Position numbers and translations under genes: made by a program
NCBI RefSeq assembly: GCF_024181405.1
Contig: NZ_CP051302.1
Span: 2,685,580 to 2,749,579 of the forward strand
DNA length: 64,000 nt
Origin: Treponema denticola
GTDB taxonomy: Bacteria > Spirochaetota > Spirochaetia > Treponematales > Treponemataceae
Direction of reading: 5' to 3'
In this document: positions 34,347-43,622 of the stretch, piece by piece
Numbering within the stretch: position 1 is the first letter of the stretch
How the letters are laid out: the number at the start of each line of letters is the position of its first letter
Notes under the pieces: model-generated
Told to the model about the DNA's origin: nothing
Database searches by the model: none
Seen by the model: the letters and a program-made list of their open reading frames with translations, nothing else

Positions 34347-36020
34347 ATGAAAACCGAATTCTCACTTGCAAAAAAGAGCATACTATTTTTTTTATGTATT
34401 TTTTTATTGGCGGTCGATTTGAACTCCGCTTCTTTCGTAAAACGATTACCCAACTTTTACGATAATGTACCGAACGAAGAACTGGCAGCCGAAATAGTCG
34501 AAAACATGACCGATGAGGAACTTTTGGCTCAAACCTTTATGTTCGGCTGGGCAGGCCAAGATCCCGGTGACTTACTTTTGTCATGGATTCAAGACTCCGG
34601 ATTGGGCAGTATCAAAGTTTTCGGCTGGAATACCGGCGATTCCCTCAAACTTGCAAAATCCATTTCCATTTTACAAAAAAAATCTCTCGAAGGAAGATTC
34701 GGTATCCCGCTTTTTGTTGCAACTGATCAAGAAGGAGGCTGGGTTCGGCATGTAAAGGGACTGACCTCTGAAACTCCCGGAAATCTTGCAATAGGAGCAT
34801 CGGGCATACCTCAAGATTCTTACTATTCCGGCTATTATATTTCAAGAGAAATAAGGGCGCTAGGCATAAACTTAAACTTTGCACCGACAGTCGACCTTTT
34901 AACGGACCATGACTCGTCAATAATAGGCCCGCGCTCTTTCGGAGATTCCCCTAATGCTGCAGGAATATTAGGCGCCGCCTTTGTACGAGGAAGCAGGGAT
35001 GCAGGCGTTCTTACAACGGCAAAACATTTTCCGGGACACGGAGATACCAGCATCGACAGTCACGGCCGTCTGCCTAAAATCGACATATCCGAAGAAACTT
35101 TCCGCAACAGGGAACTGATTCCTTTTAAATATCTGATAGATGCCGGCGTACCTGCAATTATGACAGGACACTTAAACTTTTCATCAATCTTACCCAATGG
35201 AGAACCTGCAACATTTTCCAAATATCTTTTAACGGATATACTGCGCGGAGAAATGGGTTTTAAAGGACTTATAATAACCGACGACATGATGATGCACGGG
35301 GCAATGAATTTTGCAGGAGGTATTGCAAAGGCTGTTAAAATGGCCTTAGAAGCCGGAAACGATATAATTGAGTCTTCTACAACGCCTCGGCACTATCAAG
35401 CTTTTTGGAAGGATAATATCAGGGCAATGAAGGAGGAACCTCAATTTAAAGAAAGGGTAAAGGATGCAGCCTTTAGAATTTTACTTGAAAAATTGAAGTA
35501 TTTTAAAAGCGATAACTATGTTCCCATTCTGCCCGATATAGAAAAACTGGATGAAAGAATTCCCGATAAGGAAGGCCAAAAATTCTTTTTGAGTTTGGCC
35601 GGCCGTGCCACTACAATAGTGCGTGCTGCCGATATCCCTTTTAAGCCTGAAGAAAATGAGGATATACTTCTTGTATCTGCCTATAAAGATTTTTTTAAAT
35701 ATGGTTTAAAGCGTTTCCCCAAGGCAAAAATAATTGAAGTAGACTCAGCCTATTACCACGCACGGAACTTTGATACAATTATCTTTTGCCTTTCCGATAA
35801 ATATTCTTTAGGGGTTTTGCAAAAAATAATGTACTCCTATCCCAAGAAAAAATACATAGTTATCTCGGTTTTATCTCCTGCATTTTTGGTAAAGGTCCCT
35901 AAAGTCCAAACGGCAATAGCCATTTACAGTTATTCGCCGGCATCCTTTACTGCTGCATTCGGAGCTCTTTGCGGAGACTTTATCCCTAACGGAAAACTTC
36001 CTATTTCAGGAATAGAGTAA
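34347..36020 (+). CDS. Glycoside hydrolase family 3 protein (beta-N-acetylhexosaminidase-like)
   Basis: A signal peptide (residues 1-28) leads a 557-residue secreted protein. The catalytic barrel has the NagZ-type motif KHFPGHGDTSIDSHGRLP near residues 227-244 (with the His/Asp acid-base dyad) and the nucleophile Asp in LIITDDMMMHGAM near 311. A C-terminal alpha/beta domain follows (about residues 410-557), as in larger GH3 proteins. It probably acts on peptidoglycan or host glycans. The GNAT gene starts on the last base of its stop codon. Confidence 0.88.
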   Translation: MKTEFSLAKKSILFFLCIFLLAVDLNSASFVKRLPNFYDNVPNEELAAEIVENMTDEELLAQTFMFGWAGQDPGDLLLSWIQDSGLGSIKVFGWNTGDSLKLAKSISILQKKSLEGRFGIPLFVATDQEGGWVRHVKGLTSETPGNLAIGASGIPQDSYYSGYYISREIRALGINLNFAPTVDLLTDHDSSIIGPRSFGDSPNAAGILGAAFVRGSRDAGVLTTAKHFPGHGDTSIDSHGRLPKIDISEETFRNRELIPFKYLIDAGVPAIMTGHLNFSSILPNGEPATFSKYLLTDILRGEMGFKGLIITDDMMMHGAMNFAGGIAKAVKMALEAGNDIIESSTTPRHYQAFWKDNIRAMKEEPQFKERVKDAAFRILLEKLKYFKSDNYVPILPDIEKLDERIPDKEGQKFFLSLAGRATTIVRAADIPFKPEENEDILLVSAYKDFFKYGLKRFPKAKIIEVDSAYYHARNFDTIIFCLSDKYSLGVLQKIMYSYPKKKYIVISVLSPAFLVKVPKVQTAIAIYSYSPASFTAAFGALCGDFIPNGKLPISGIE

Positions 36021-36916
36021 TGAAATGCTCGGTTATTCACCTTACAAATAAAAATATAGATCTCTTTATAGATAACATTCTTCCTTACGAGTACCTATGC
36101 ATAAACCTTGCCGAATGCCTAAAAAAACAAAAAAGATTTTTTGATACGGGACAAGAGCTTTTTACATTTATAAAGGCTGACATTTTTTTTTCACGCGATA
36201 AAGAATTTATAGGTGTTTTGTTTTTGGCAGCCCACGGCGTTTTACTCCATTGTTTTACCAAAGAAATTACTCACGATATTGCAAAATATATAAAAAATAA
36301 TTTTTTAAGGCACACAGAACCTCTTTCCGTAATGGGAGAAAAAAACACATCCATTTATTTGGAACAATTAATAAATGAAAGCCTGTCTCTTGTGCCGAGC
36401 CGGTTTGAAAACTACAAACTGCTTACGCTCAAAACAAAACCTTTAACACCGAACTTTTTTTGCACAAGAGCTTCCGATAATCTGAATACCAAATTGGAAT
36501 TTATAAAACCGCAGATTGAAGATGCGGAACTTCTCTGTCCTATGGAAATAGAATACAATGAATCGGAAGTCTTGGCTCCCGGAGTAAAAGCCTCTCACGA
36601 ATCATGTCTAAAGCTATTAAAAAAAAGAATAAACAACCATGCCCTATATGCAGTAAAAAAAGACGGTAAGTATATTGCAAAGGCCGGAATAAACGCATCC
36701 GGTTTTAGATGGAATCAAATAGGCGGAGTATTTACAATTCCTGAATATAGAAATAAGGGTGTGGGAGCTGCAAACATGATGATGCTGACAAATGACTGTT
36801 TCCAATATAACAAAAAGTGTGCTCTTTTTGTAAAAATTAAAAATCCGGCAGCAAGGCAAATGTATAAAAAAATAGGATTTACCGAATCATGTGATTTTAG
36901 AATTTCATATTTTTAG
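36020..36916 (+). CDS. GNAT-family acetyltransferase, two-part
   Basis: The 298-residue protein has a C-terminal GNAT domain (residues about 170-298) with the acetyl-CoA loop IGGVFTIPEYRNKGVGAANM and an MYKKIGFTES ending. The N-terminal ~165 residues are of unknown fold, like other treponemal proteins of this size that pair an unknown N-terminal half with a GNAT. The ATG overlaps the GH3 stop (TAATG), which indicates translational coupling. Function unknown. Confidence 0.78.
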   Translation: MKCSVIHLTNKNIDLFIDNILPYEYLCINLAECLKKQKRFFDTGQELFTFIKADIFFSRDKEFIGVLFLAAHGVLLHCFTKEITHDIAKYIKNNFLRHTEPLSVMGEKNTSIYLEQLINESLSLVPSRFENYKLLTLKTKPLTPNFFCTRASDNLNTKLEFIKPQIEDAELLCPMEIEYNESEVLAPGVKASHESCLKLLKKRINNHALYAVKKDGKYIAKAGINASGFRWNQIGGVFTIPEYRNKGVGAANMMMLTNDCFQYNKKCALFVKIKNPAARQMYKKIGFTESCDFRISYF

Positions 36917-36947
36917 ATTTGTCATCTAATTTTTAAAAGAGTTTATT

Positions 36948-37517
36948 TTAAAAATTTGCTAAAAAGAACATTGCAAGCAAGGAAGCATATCTGGCCTTTT
37001 CTTCGGATATAATTTCAACCTTTGAAAGACGAGTAACATAATACCAAAAAAATCCGAAGTCGGGATCAATGCGGAAGGCATACTCCACAAAAGAATCGGT
37101 TTTTACCAAATCTCCAAAAAGAAGGGTAACAACATCGTGCAAAATTGCAAAGCAATCTTCAAACGATTCCTTGTATGCGGCAGAATGCTCCGAGCTTATC
37201 AGTTTTTCACATAAACAATTTATCCTGTACAAGGTATCTTCTTTACATTCTTCATCATCTTTTTCAACCCAAGTTTTTTGTACAAGAAGCTGAATGTTTT
37301 TCCTAAAACTTTCTATCAAGTTTTTTTCGGCATCTACATTGGTTTTATCCGTATAAATTTCAAAAGAAGCGCCTCGGCCGAAGGCCTTTGATATTTTTAA
37401 AGCCGACGCAGCAATTTCATTATCGGCAGCATCTATAAATTTAGGAATTTCAAGAACTGCTATATCTTTTATTTCGGGAGACATCAAAAATTCATCACTA
37501 AATATCGGATCAACCAT
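36948..37517 (-). CDS. Hypothetical protein
   Basis: A 189-residue, mostly helical, acidic soluble protein without signal peptide or recognised motif. It contains four Cys residues in the middle (positions about 91-125) and a C-terminal FFWYYVTRLSKVEI segment. It is convergent with the GNAT gene and 57 bp downstream of the phosphotransferase gene on the same strand. I can assign no function. Confidence 0.55.
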   Translation of the reverse strand: MVDPIFSDEFLMSPEIKDIAVLEIPKFIDAADNEIAASALKISKAFGRGASFEIYTDKTNVDAEKNLIESFRKNIQLLVQKTWVEKDDEECKEDTLYRINCLCEKLISSEHSAAYKESFEDCFAILHDVVTLLFGDLVKTDSFVEYAFRIDPDFGFFWYYVTRLSKVEIISEEKARYASLLAMFFLANF

Positions 37518-37573
37518 GGCTATACCTTGCTATTTTATCAAGATTTTGTCAATACCTTAAAAGCATTTTTTAA

Positions 37574-38575
37574 TTACTTTTTTAAAGGAATAGGATTTTT
37601 CCAATACCAACAATGTTTATACTTCTTAAAGAAAATAAGAAACCTTATGATTATTCTAACCAAAAGATAAACAATTTGTATAACTTGAATAATCCTAGAA
37701 TAGTCAAACACTACAAAATATAGAATACAGCTGATAGGTACCAAAAAGTCCGGTAAGGATTCTTTTACTTTTTCTGCTGTAGCCGATAAAATCGACTGAA
37801 TGAACAGAACATTATAAAATGTAATAATTAGTGTTTGCACAAATATCGGTGCCTGTACTTTCCAAACTAAAACGGCGCCTATGAGGGCAGAAAAGAAAAG
37901 ATGTAAAACTAAGCGGATGCTTATTTTTTTTGTCTTAAAAATAGCTATAAGACCTGTAAGCCAAGCTGCTCCAAAACCCATAAACATAATTATGTATGGA
38001 ATACTAAACGTAAAAAAAATATTTTTTAAACTGCTCTCTCTCATAAAAGAAAAAGAAGCAAGGGCAGCCATAATTGCAATGACCATCGTTCCTTCACTCG
38101 TACTAAAAGTTGAAAACTGCATCACTCCGTCTTTAAACCGTCCCCAAAATGTTCCTATCTGTCCCAAATATAAAAATTGATATACACAAAAAAGCAAAAC
38201 CGGATTTGTAACTCTAAAACAAAGCATTAGGGTACCGGTAAGGAAGCCTGTAACAAAGCTATCCAAAAAATGATCAAAGTATTCGCCAAGCGGGGAGCCG
38301 GTTTTTGTACGTCTTGCCTGTACTCCATCCGAACAGTCTCCTACAATATAAATCCAGCAAAAAATAGGAATCAACCACAAAAACCTATAAGTATTATGAA
38401 GATAATTTAGATAAGCGATAATAAATGAAAGCACAACAAAGCTATTGGAAAAGATAGTTATTAGATTTGCCGGAATTGATTCAGGTAAAATTTTTATAAG
38501 AGGAAACACAAAATACCTGTAAACCAGAGGGCTAAGTAATGATCTATCCTCTGCACTGTAGGAGTAATTTTCCAT
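37574..38575 (-). CDS. CDP-alcohol phosphotransferase, choline/ethanolamine phosphotransferase-like
   Basis: A 333-residue membrane protein with about eight hydrophobic segments and the catalytic CDP-alcohol phosphotransferase motif D-G-x2-A-R-x8-G-x3-D-x3-D at about residues 85-107. The form [20 protein letters not shown] resembles eukaryotic choline/ethanolamine phosphotransferases (DGKQARRT..SPLGxLFDH) more than bacterial PgsA or PssA. Oral treponemes are known to make phosphatidylcholine by a CDP-choline route, so a role in that step is plausible. It lies 12 bp after the glycyl-tRNA synthetase gene. Confidence 0.8.
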   Translation of the reverse strand: MENYSYSAEDRSLLSPLVYRYFVFPLIKILPESIPANLITIFSNSFVVLSFIIAYLNYLHNTYRFLWLIPIFCWIYIVGDCSDGVQARRTKTGSPLGEYFDHFLDSFVTGFLTGTLMLCFRVTNPVLLFCVYQFLYLGQIGTFWGRFKDGVMQFSTFSTSEGTMVIAIMAALASFSFMRESSLKNIFFTFSIPYIIMFMGFGAAWLTGLIAIFKTKKISIRLVLHLFFSALIGAVLVWKVQAPIFVQTLIITFYNVLFIQSILSATAEKVKESLPDFLVPISCILYFVVFDYSRIIQVIQIVYLLVRIIIRFLIFFKKYKHCWYWKNPIPLKK

Positions 38576-38587
38576 TTGCGATTCTTT

Positions 38588-39943
38588 TTACTTTACCCTT
38601 TTATAGTTTTTAATTTCGGTTTTTATTCGTGAAATTAATTCCGTTCTGGTAATTCTAACTTGCTCCATAGAATCTCTAAAGCGCACAGTAACCGTATTAT
38701 CTTCTTTTGAATCATAATCTACAGTTACGCAAAAAGGAGTTCCGACCTCATCTTGGCGTCGGTATCTTTTTCCGATAGCTCCTGACTGGTCATAATCGGT
38801 TTTAAATTCTTCTTTAAGCTCATTTCTAATTTCTTCGGCCAATTCTGCAAGTCCGTCTTTTTTCATCAAGGGAAGAACGGCAACGGTTATAGGAGCAATA
38901 TTAGGATGGAAGTGTAATACGGTTCTCCAATCATCATCATTTCCCTTATCGGCAACCTTTTCTTCATCATAGGCATCACAAATAAACATAAGAACATTTC
39001 GCGTCAAGCCTGCCGAAGTTTCAATTATGTACGGAATATATTTTTCGTTTCCGTTATCTTGATCGATGTATTGCATATCCTTGCCTGAATACTCGGTATG
39101 ACGTGTAAGGTCATAGTTAGTTCGGTTATGCACGCCTTCAAGCTCCTTAAAGCCCATCGGGAATTCGTATTCGATATCATAAGCATCTTTTGCATAATGA
39201 GCAAGTTCGTCCTTACCGTGCTGATGCCACTGGAGCTTATTTGTTCTTACCCCGTATTTTTCATAGAATGCCCAGCGCTGTTTTTTCCAATAGTCAAACC
39301 ACTCGTCATCAGTTCCGGGTTTTACAAAAAACTGCATCTCCATCTGTTCAAATTCGCAGGTTCTAAAGATAAAGTTTTTTGTAACAATTTCGTTTCTAAA
39401 AGCCTTTCCGATTTGAGCGATACCGAAGGGAATCTTCATCCTGTTTGATTGAATAATATTTTTATAGTTTACATAAATACCTTGGGCAGTTTCGGGACGG
39501 AGATAGATAACGCTTGAATTATCGTCTGTGGGCCCGATGTGAGTTTTAAACATAAGGTTGAATTTACGAGTATCCGTAAGCTCGCCGCCGCAATCGGGGC
39601 AAACTTTTTTTTCAAGGTTTTCAGGAGGTAAATGGTCTGCTCTAAAGCGGGATTTACATTTTTTGCAGTCTACAAGAGGATCGGTAAAATTTTCAACATG
39701 ACCTGAAGCCTCCCATGTGCGGGGATGCATCAAAATTGCGGCGTCAAGTCCTACTATATTATCATGAAGCTGGGTCATTTCTTTCCACCAAGCACGGGAA
39801 ACATTGTTTTTTAACTCTATACCTAAGGGGCCGTAATCCCATGCACCGTTCTGTCCTCCGTAAATTTCGGATGATTGAAAAACAAAACCTCTTCTTTTAC
39901 AAAGACTTACAATTTTTTCCATTGAAATTTTATGATCTTCCAT
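38588..39943 (-). CDS. glyQS: Glycyl-tRNA synthetase, single-chain (alpha2) type
   Basis: The 451-residue class II synthetase has the start EKIVSLCKRRGFVFQSSEIYGG, the zinc-binding CKKC...CPDCGG pairs near residues 94-117, motif 2 RNEIVTKNFIFRTCEFEQME near 180-200 and a C-terminal anticodon-binding domain with GKRYRRQDEVGTPFCVTVD. This is the alpha2 form found in spirochaetes, archaea and eukaryotes, not the alpha2beta2 GlyQ/GlyS form. GGGAGATAA precedes the ATG. No T-box leader is visible. Confidence 0.96.
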   Translation of the reverse strand: MEDHKISMEKIVSLCKRRGFVFQSSEIYGGQNGAWDYGPLGIELKNNVSRAWWKEMTQLHDNIVGLDAAILMHPRTWEASGHVENFTDPLVDCKKCKSRFRADHLPPENLEKKVCPDCGGELTDTRKFNLMFKTHIGPTDDNSSVIYLRPETAQGIYVNYKNIIQSNRMKIPFGIAQIGKAFRNEIVTKNFIFRTCEFEQMEMQFFVKPGTDDEWFDYWKKQRWAFYEKYGVRTNKLQWHQHGKDELAHYAKDAYDIEYEFPMGFKELEGVHNRTNYDLTRHTEYSGKDMQYIDQDNGNEKYIPYIIETSAGLTRNVLMFICDAYDEEKVADKGNDDDWRTVLHFHPNIAPITVAVLPLMKKDGLAELAEEIRNELKEEFKTDYDQSGAIGKRYRRQDEVGTPFCVTVDYDSKEDNTVTVRFRDSMEQVRITRTELISRIKTEIKNYKRVK

Positions 39944-40004
39944 AATTTATCTCCCTTATTGCAATTATAAGTGTGAATTATAGTCTTTTTTTTATCTTTA
40001 TACA

Positions 40005-40037
40005 AGTACCGATTAAAAGTACCGATTAAAACGGTAC
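40005..40037. promoter_or_regulatory. Tandem 13-bp repeat with inverted end upstream of fhs
   Basis: AGTACCGATTAAA occurs twice back to back (40005-40017 and 40018-40030) and is followed by ACGGTAC, the inverted complement of GTACCG(T). It lies between the divergent glyQS and fhs genes, 50-85 bp upstream of the fhs promoter, and may be an operator. Confidence 0.45.
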
Positions 40038-40088
40038 GCATTACTTTATAAATTGTAAGAGGTATTGCCCAAAAAAAGAATTTTATAG

Positions 40089-40117
40089 TTGCAAATATCG
40101 GATTTTTGTGTCATAAT
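40089..40117 (+). promoter_or_regulatory. fhs promoter abutting the start codon
   Basis: TTGCAA (40089-40094), a 17-bp spacer and CATAAT (40112-40117). The -10 ends 6 bases before the ATG at 40124, so the transcript should start at about the ATG. Confidence 0.6.
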
Positions 40118-40123
40118 ATTTAC

Positions 40124-41788
40124 ATGAAAACTGATATAGAAATAGCTAGAGACGCGAAGCTAAACAAAATCGCTGAAATTGCAGACGGTTTAGGGATTCA
40201 TGACGATAATGTCATTCCCTATGGAAAGTATATAGCCAAGGTTCCCTATAGCGTTATAGATGATGCAAAGGTAAAAAAGAATAATTTAATCCTTGTTACC
40301 GCCATCACGCCTACAAAGGCCGGAATAGGAAAAACGACCGTTTCTATCGGCCTTGCCTTGGGCTTAAACAAGATCGGAAAGAAGGCTGTTGCAGCCTTGA
40401 GGGAGCCCTCTTTGGGTCCTTGTTTCGGTATGAAGGGAGGTGCAGCAGGAGGCGGCTATGCTCAAGTTTTGCCTATGGAAGACATTAACCTCCACTTTAC
40501 GGGAGACTTCCATGCTATTACTTCGGCTCATAACATGATAAGCGCCCTTTTTGATAACTACATTTTCAGAGCTCAAGGAACTCCGAAGGCTATAAAAACC
40601 GTACTTTGGAAAAGAGTTTTGGATGTTAACGACAGAAACTTACGCCAAGTTGTTACCGGCTTAGGAGAGGGTAACGGCGTAGTAATGGAATCGGGCTTTG
40701 ATATTACGCCTGCTTCCGAAATTATGGCTATTTTCTGCCTTGCAAAAGACATTGAAGATTTACGCCGAAGAATCGAAAATATCATATTGGGTTATGATAC
40801 CGAAAACAATGCCGTAAAGGTAAAAGATTTAGGTATTGCAGGTTCAATAGTAGTTCTTTTAAAGAATGCCATCAACCCCAACCTTGTACAAACAACGGAA
40901 AATACTCCTGCCTTTATCCACGGCGGCCCCTTTGCAAACATTGCTCACGGCTGTAACTCCGTAATAGCGACGAAAACAGCCCTTACCTATGGAGAATATG
41001 TAATTACCGAAGCAGGCTTCGCCGCAGACCTCGGTGCCGAAAAATTCTTCGATATTAAATGCCGAAAAGCAGGTTTAAACCCGAAATTGACCGTAATTGC
41101 GGCTACTACAGGCGGGTTAAAAATGCACGGAGATGTTCCCGAAAAGGAAATATCAAAACCCAATGCAGAAGCCCTCAAAAAAGGCTTGGCCAACCTTGAC
41201 AAGCACATTGAAAACATGAAAAAATTCGGACAGACTGTAGTTGTAGCCCTTAACAGATACGGCTATGATATTGACTCCGAATTGGATCTGGTTAGAAAGC
41301 ACTGTGAAGCACAAGGTGTAGGCTTTGCCGTAAACAATGCCTTTGTTGAAGGCGGAAAAGGAGCCGTTGAACTTGCCGAGCTCGTTGTAAAGACCATCGA
41401 AACAAATCCGTCAAAACCATTAAAATTTGTTTACGAAGATAAGGACTCAATAAAAACAAAGATAGGAAAAATCTGCAAAGAAATCTATGGGGCTGCTGAT
41501 GTTACATATTCGGGAGCTGCCGACAAGATGATCAAAAAGATTGAAGAAGCCGGAATGGCAGACTTCCCTGTTTGTGTCGCTAAAACACAGTATTCGTTCT
41601 CATCGGATCCTAAACTTTACGGAGTTCCTACAGGTTTTGAAATGAATGTCAGGGATATAGTTTTAAACTCGGGTTCCGAAATGATTGTAGCCATTATGGG
41701 CGACATGATGAGAATGCCGGGCCTTCCGAAAGACCCGCAGGCTGTCAGAATTGACCTTGTAAACGGAAATGTTGAAGGCTTGTCATAA
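40124..41788 (+). CDS. fhs: Formate-tetrahydrofolate ligase
   Basis: The enzyme activates formate with ATP and THF to 10-formyl-THF. The 554-residue length is typical. Motifs visible are the P-loop [19 protein letters not shown] near residues 61-79 and [17 protein letters not shown] [17 protein letters not shown] near 94-110. The start at 40124 is used because an extra in-frame leader from 40106 covers the -10 element. No ribosome-binding site precedes this ATG. Together with FolD (46826) and the cyclodeaminase (6679) it gives a full one-carbon interconversion set. Confidence 0.96.
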   Translation: MKTDIEIARDAKLNKIAEIADGLGIHDDNVIPYGKYIAKVPYSVIDDAKVKKNNLILVTAITPTKAGIGKTTVSIGLALGLNKIGKKAVAALREPSLGPCFGMKGGAAGGGYAQVLPMEDINLHFTGDFHAITSAHNMISALFDNYIFRAQGTPKAIKTVLWKRVLDVNDRNLRQVVTGLGEGNGVVMESGFDITPASEIMAIFCLAKDIEDLRRRIENIILGYDTENNAVKVKDLGIAGSIVVLLKNAINPNLVQTTENTPAFIHGGPFANIAHGCNSVIATKTALTYGEYVITEAGFAADLGAEKFFDIKCRKAGLNPKLTVIAATTGGLKMHGDVPEKEISKPNAEALKKGLANLDKHIENMKKFGQTVVVALNRYGYDIDSELDLVRKHCEAQGVGFAVNNAFVEGGKGAVELAELVVKTIETNPSKPLKFVYEDKDSIKTKIGKICKEIYGAADVTYSGAADKMIKKIEEAGMADFPVCVAKTQYSFSSDPKLYGVPTGFEMNVRDIVLNSGSEMIVAIMGDMMRMPGLPKDPQAVRIDLVNGNVEGLS

Positions 41789-41879
41789 AATTTGTTAAAA
41801 ATATGCGATACTATTTGATTTTTATAAAATAATGTCGTATAATATAAGACAGCTATAAATATTACTTAAGGAGTAAAAA

Positions 41880-42386
41880 ATGAAAAACATTTTGAAAATT
41901 TTGGCAATTATGGCCCTTTTTTCTTTTGTACTTACGAGCTGTGGAACCCCCCCCGCTCCTCCTCCCGAAGAAAAACCTGCACCCGTTGTTGTAGAAGAGC
42001 CTACACCGGCGCCGGAACCTGTAAAGGAACCCGAACCCGAACCCGAGCCAAAACCGGTTGTTGAAGAGCCGAGAGATGTACCCGTAAAGGAATATGTAGT
42101 TGTAGAAGGTGACACTCTGTCCGAAATTGCTTTGAAATTTTATGGAACAAGAGAAAAAGCATACTACTTCCCCATAATTATGACGCTCAACCCCGGTAAG
42201 ATCCAGCATCCGGACAAACTTACACCTAAGACCAAACTTTTAATCCCCGATTTTGAACTTTTCATGAAACACTCAGCTTCAAAAATGCTTGCAAGACCTG
42301 AGTTTGAAAAATGTATCAAAATTTATGAGGATGAAGGAAAATCCGGAGTAGCAGAATCTTTAAGACGACGGCTTAAAGAGTTTTAA
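41880..42386 (+). CDS. LysM-domain lipoprotein
   Basis: A signal peptide ends in the lipobox LTSC (Cys21). Residues 22-68 are a Pro/Glu/Val-rich linker made of PEP and KP repeats like a TonB spacer, suited to span the periplasm. Residues about 70-120 are a LysM domain (YVVVEGDTLSEIALKFYG, ...LIPDFE) that binds peptidoglycan. The last 45 residues are helical. It starts after AAGGAG. A strong terminator follows. It probably tethers the envelope to the wall. Confidence 0.88.
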   Translation: MKNILKILAIMALFSFVLTSCGTPPAPPPEEKPAPVVVEEPTPAPEPVKEPEPEPEPKPVVEEPRDVPVKEYVVVEGDTLSEIALKFYGTREKAYYFPIIMTLNPGKIQHPDKLTPKTKLLIPDFELFMKHSASKMLARPEFEKCIKIYEDEGKSGVAESLRRRLKEF

Positions 42387-42394
42387 TTTTTGAT

Positions 42395-42427
42395 AAAAAC
42401 TTCCTCCCTAGGGAGGAAGTTTTTTTT
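42395..42427 (+). terminator. Terminator after the LysM lipoprotein gene
   Basis: AACTTCCTCCC and GGGAGGAAGTT form a near-perfect palindrome with a TA centre, followed by T8 on the plus strand and preceded by an A-run. Confidence 0.92.
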
Positions 42428-42447
42428 ATCCGTGCGGAGGCTTTAAT

Positions 42448-42470
42448 ACCCCGACGCTCTGCGTCGGGGT
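42448..42470 (+). terminator. Second hairpin (possible terminator)
   Basis: ACCCCGACGC, loop TCT, and GCGTCGGGGT give a perfect 10-bp stem. Only a short T-poor tail follows, so it may be a backup terminator or a leader structure of the M42 peptidase gene, which begins 49 bp later. Confidence 0.5.
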
Positions 42471-42518
42471 TGTTGATTCCCGCAAAGCAATTTAAAAACA
42501 ATCAGGAGAATCCAATTT

Positions 42519-43547
42519 ATGAATGTCAGATATGCTGTCGAGCTTTCAAAAGAACTTTTACAAATACACAGTCCCGGCGGCTATACAAAGAATGCCATAG
42601 ACCGAATAAAAAAAGAATTCGATTCATTAGGCATAAAATATACCGAAACAAATAAGGGTGCTATTTATGGAACCATTGAGGGAAAAAACACGGCTAAACA
42701 CAGAGTTGTTTCAGCCCACGCAGATACCCTCGGCGCCATGGTGCGTCAAATAAAACCTAACGGCTGCTTAAAACTCGCTGCCATTGGAGGTATAGCCTTT
42801 AACAGCATCGAAGGAGAAAACCTCTATATCATCACAAGAACGGGAAAGGTTATCACAGGCACGGGACTTCCCGAAAAAGCCTCTGTTCATATTTTTGAAG
42901 CTATCGAAAAAGAAGAAAGAAACTTGGAAACCTTTGAAGTGCGCCTTGATGCCGAAACTCACTCAAAGGAAGAAACCTTGGCTCTCGGTATAAACATAGG
43001 AGACTTTGTCGCCTTTGAGCCACGCACAATCGAAACCGAGGATGGCTACATAAAATCCCGCCATCTGGATGATAAGGCTTGTATCGGTATGCTTTTTGCT
43101 GCTTGCAAGGCCCTTAAAGAAAAAGGAGAAAAACCGGCTTATACTACCCACTTTTTTATAAGCAATTATGAAGAAATAGGACACGGCTTTTACGGTATTC
43201 CTAAAGAATGTTTTGAAGTTTTAGCTCTGGATATCGGAACAGTCGGAGGTGAGCAAAATTCGGATGAACATGCAGTAACAATCATTGCTAAGGATTCACG
43301 CACACCCTACGATTTCGGCTTTAGACATAGGCTTGAAAACCTTGCTATTCAAAATAAAATCAACTACAGAACCGATGTTATGTTTAGATACGGCTCGGAT
43401 GCAAGTATGTATGTAATGCAGGGTTTCGATATCAACTTTGCCTGTATGGGGCCGGGAGTAAGTGCCACCCACCACTATGAGCGAACCCATATCGACTCCT
43501 ACAAAGAGACTATAAACCTCTTATACGCTTATTTAATGAGCGAATAG
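42519..43547 (+). CDS. M42-family metallopeptidase (aminopeptidase)
   Basis: A 342-residue co-catalytic metallopeptidase of the M42/FrvX type. Metal-binding positions are visible in SAHADTLGAM (His, Asp; near residues 66-75), SRHLDDKACIGML (Asp; near 183), NYEEIGHGF (Glu-Glu; near 220) and VSATHHYERTH (late His; near 317-327). It removes N-terminal residues from peptides in the cytoplasm, in line with a peptide-fermenting life. AGGAG precedes the ATG. Confidence 0.88.
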   Translation: MNVRYAVELSKELLQIHSPGGYTKNAIDRIKKEFDSLGIKYTETNKGAIYGTIEGKNTAKHRVVSAHADTLGAMVRQIKPNGCLKLAAIGGIAFNSIEGENLYIITRTGKVITGTGLPEKASVHIFEAIEKEERNLETFEVRLDAETHSKEETLALGINIGDFVAFEPRTIETEDGYIKSRHLDDKACIGMLFAACKALKEKGEKPAYTTHFFISNYEEIGHGFYGIPKECFEVLALDIGTVGGEQNSDEHAVTIIAKDSRTPYDFGFRHRLENLAIQNKINYRTDVMFRYGSDASMYVMQGFDINFACMGPGVSATHHYERTHIDSYKETINLLYAYLMSE

Positions 43548-43572
43548 GCGTTTGGGGTTGAATTTAGCTTAA

Positions 43573-43595
43573 TATTATCAAAGTGATAATTTTTA
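43573..43595 (+). terminator. AT-rich terminator after the M42 peptidase gene
   Basis: ATTATCA and TGATAAT pair around a 3-base loop and are followed by a T-run; the stem is AT-rich, so strength is doubtful. Confidence 0.5.
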
Positions 43596-43622
43596 ATGGC
43601 GGTAAAGCGATAATGTAAGACT

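Noticed and set aside
42448..42470. A possible CRISPR-like or riboswitch structure in the perfect GC-rich hairpin.
   Set aside because: It is a single hairpin, not a repeat array, and it has no conserved aptamer core; backup terminator is the simplest reading.
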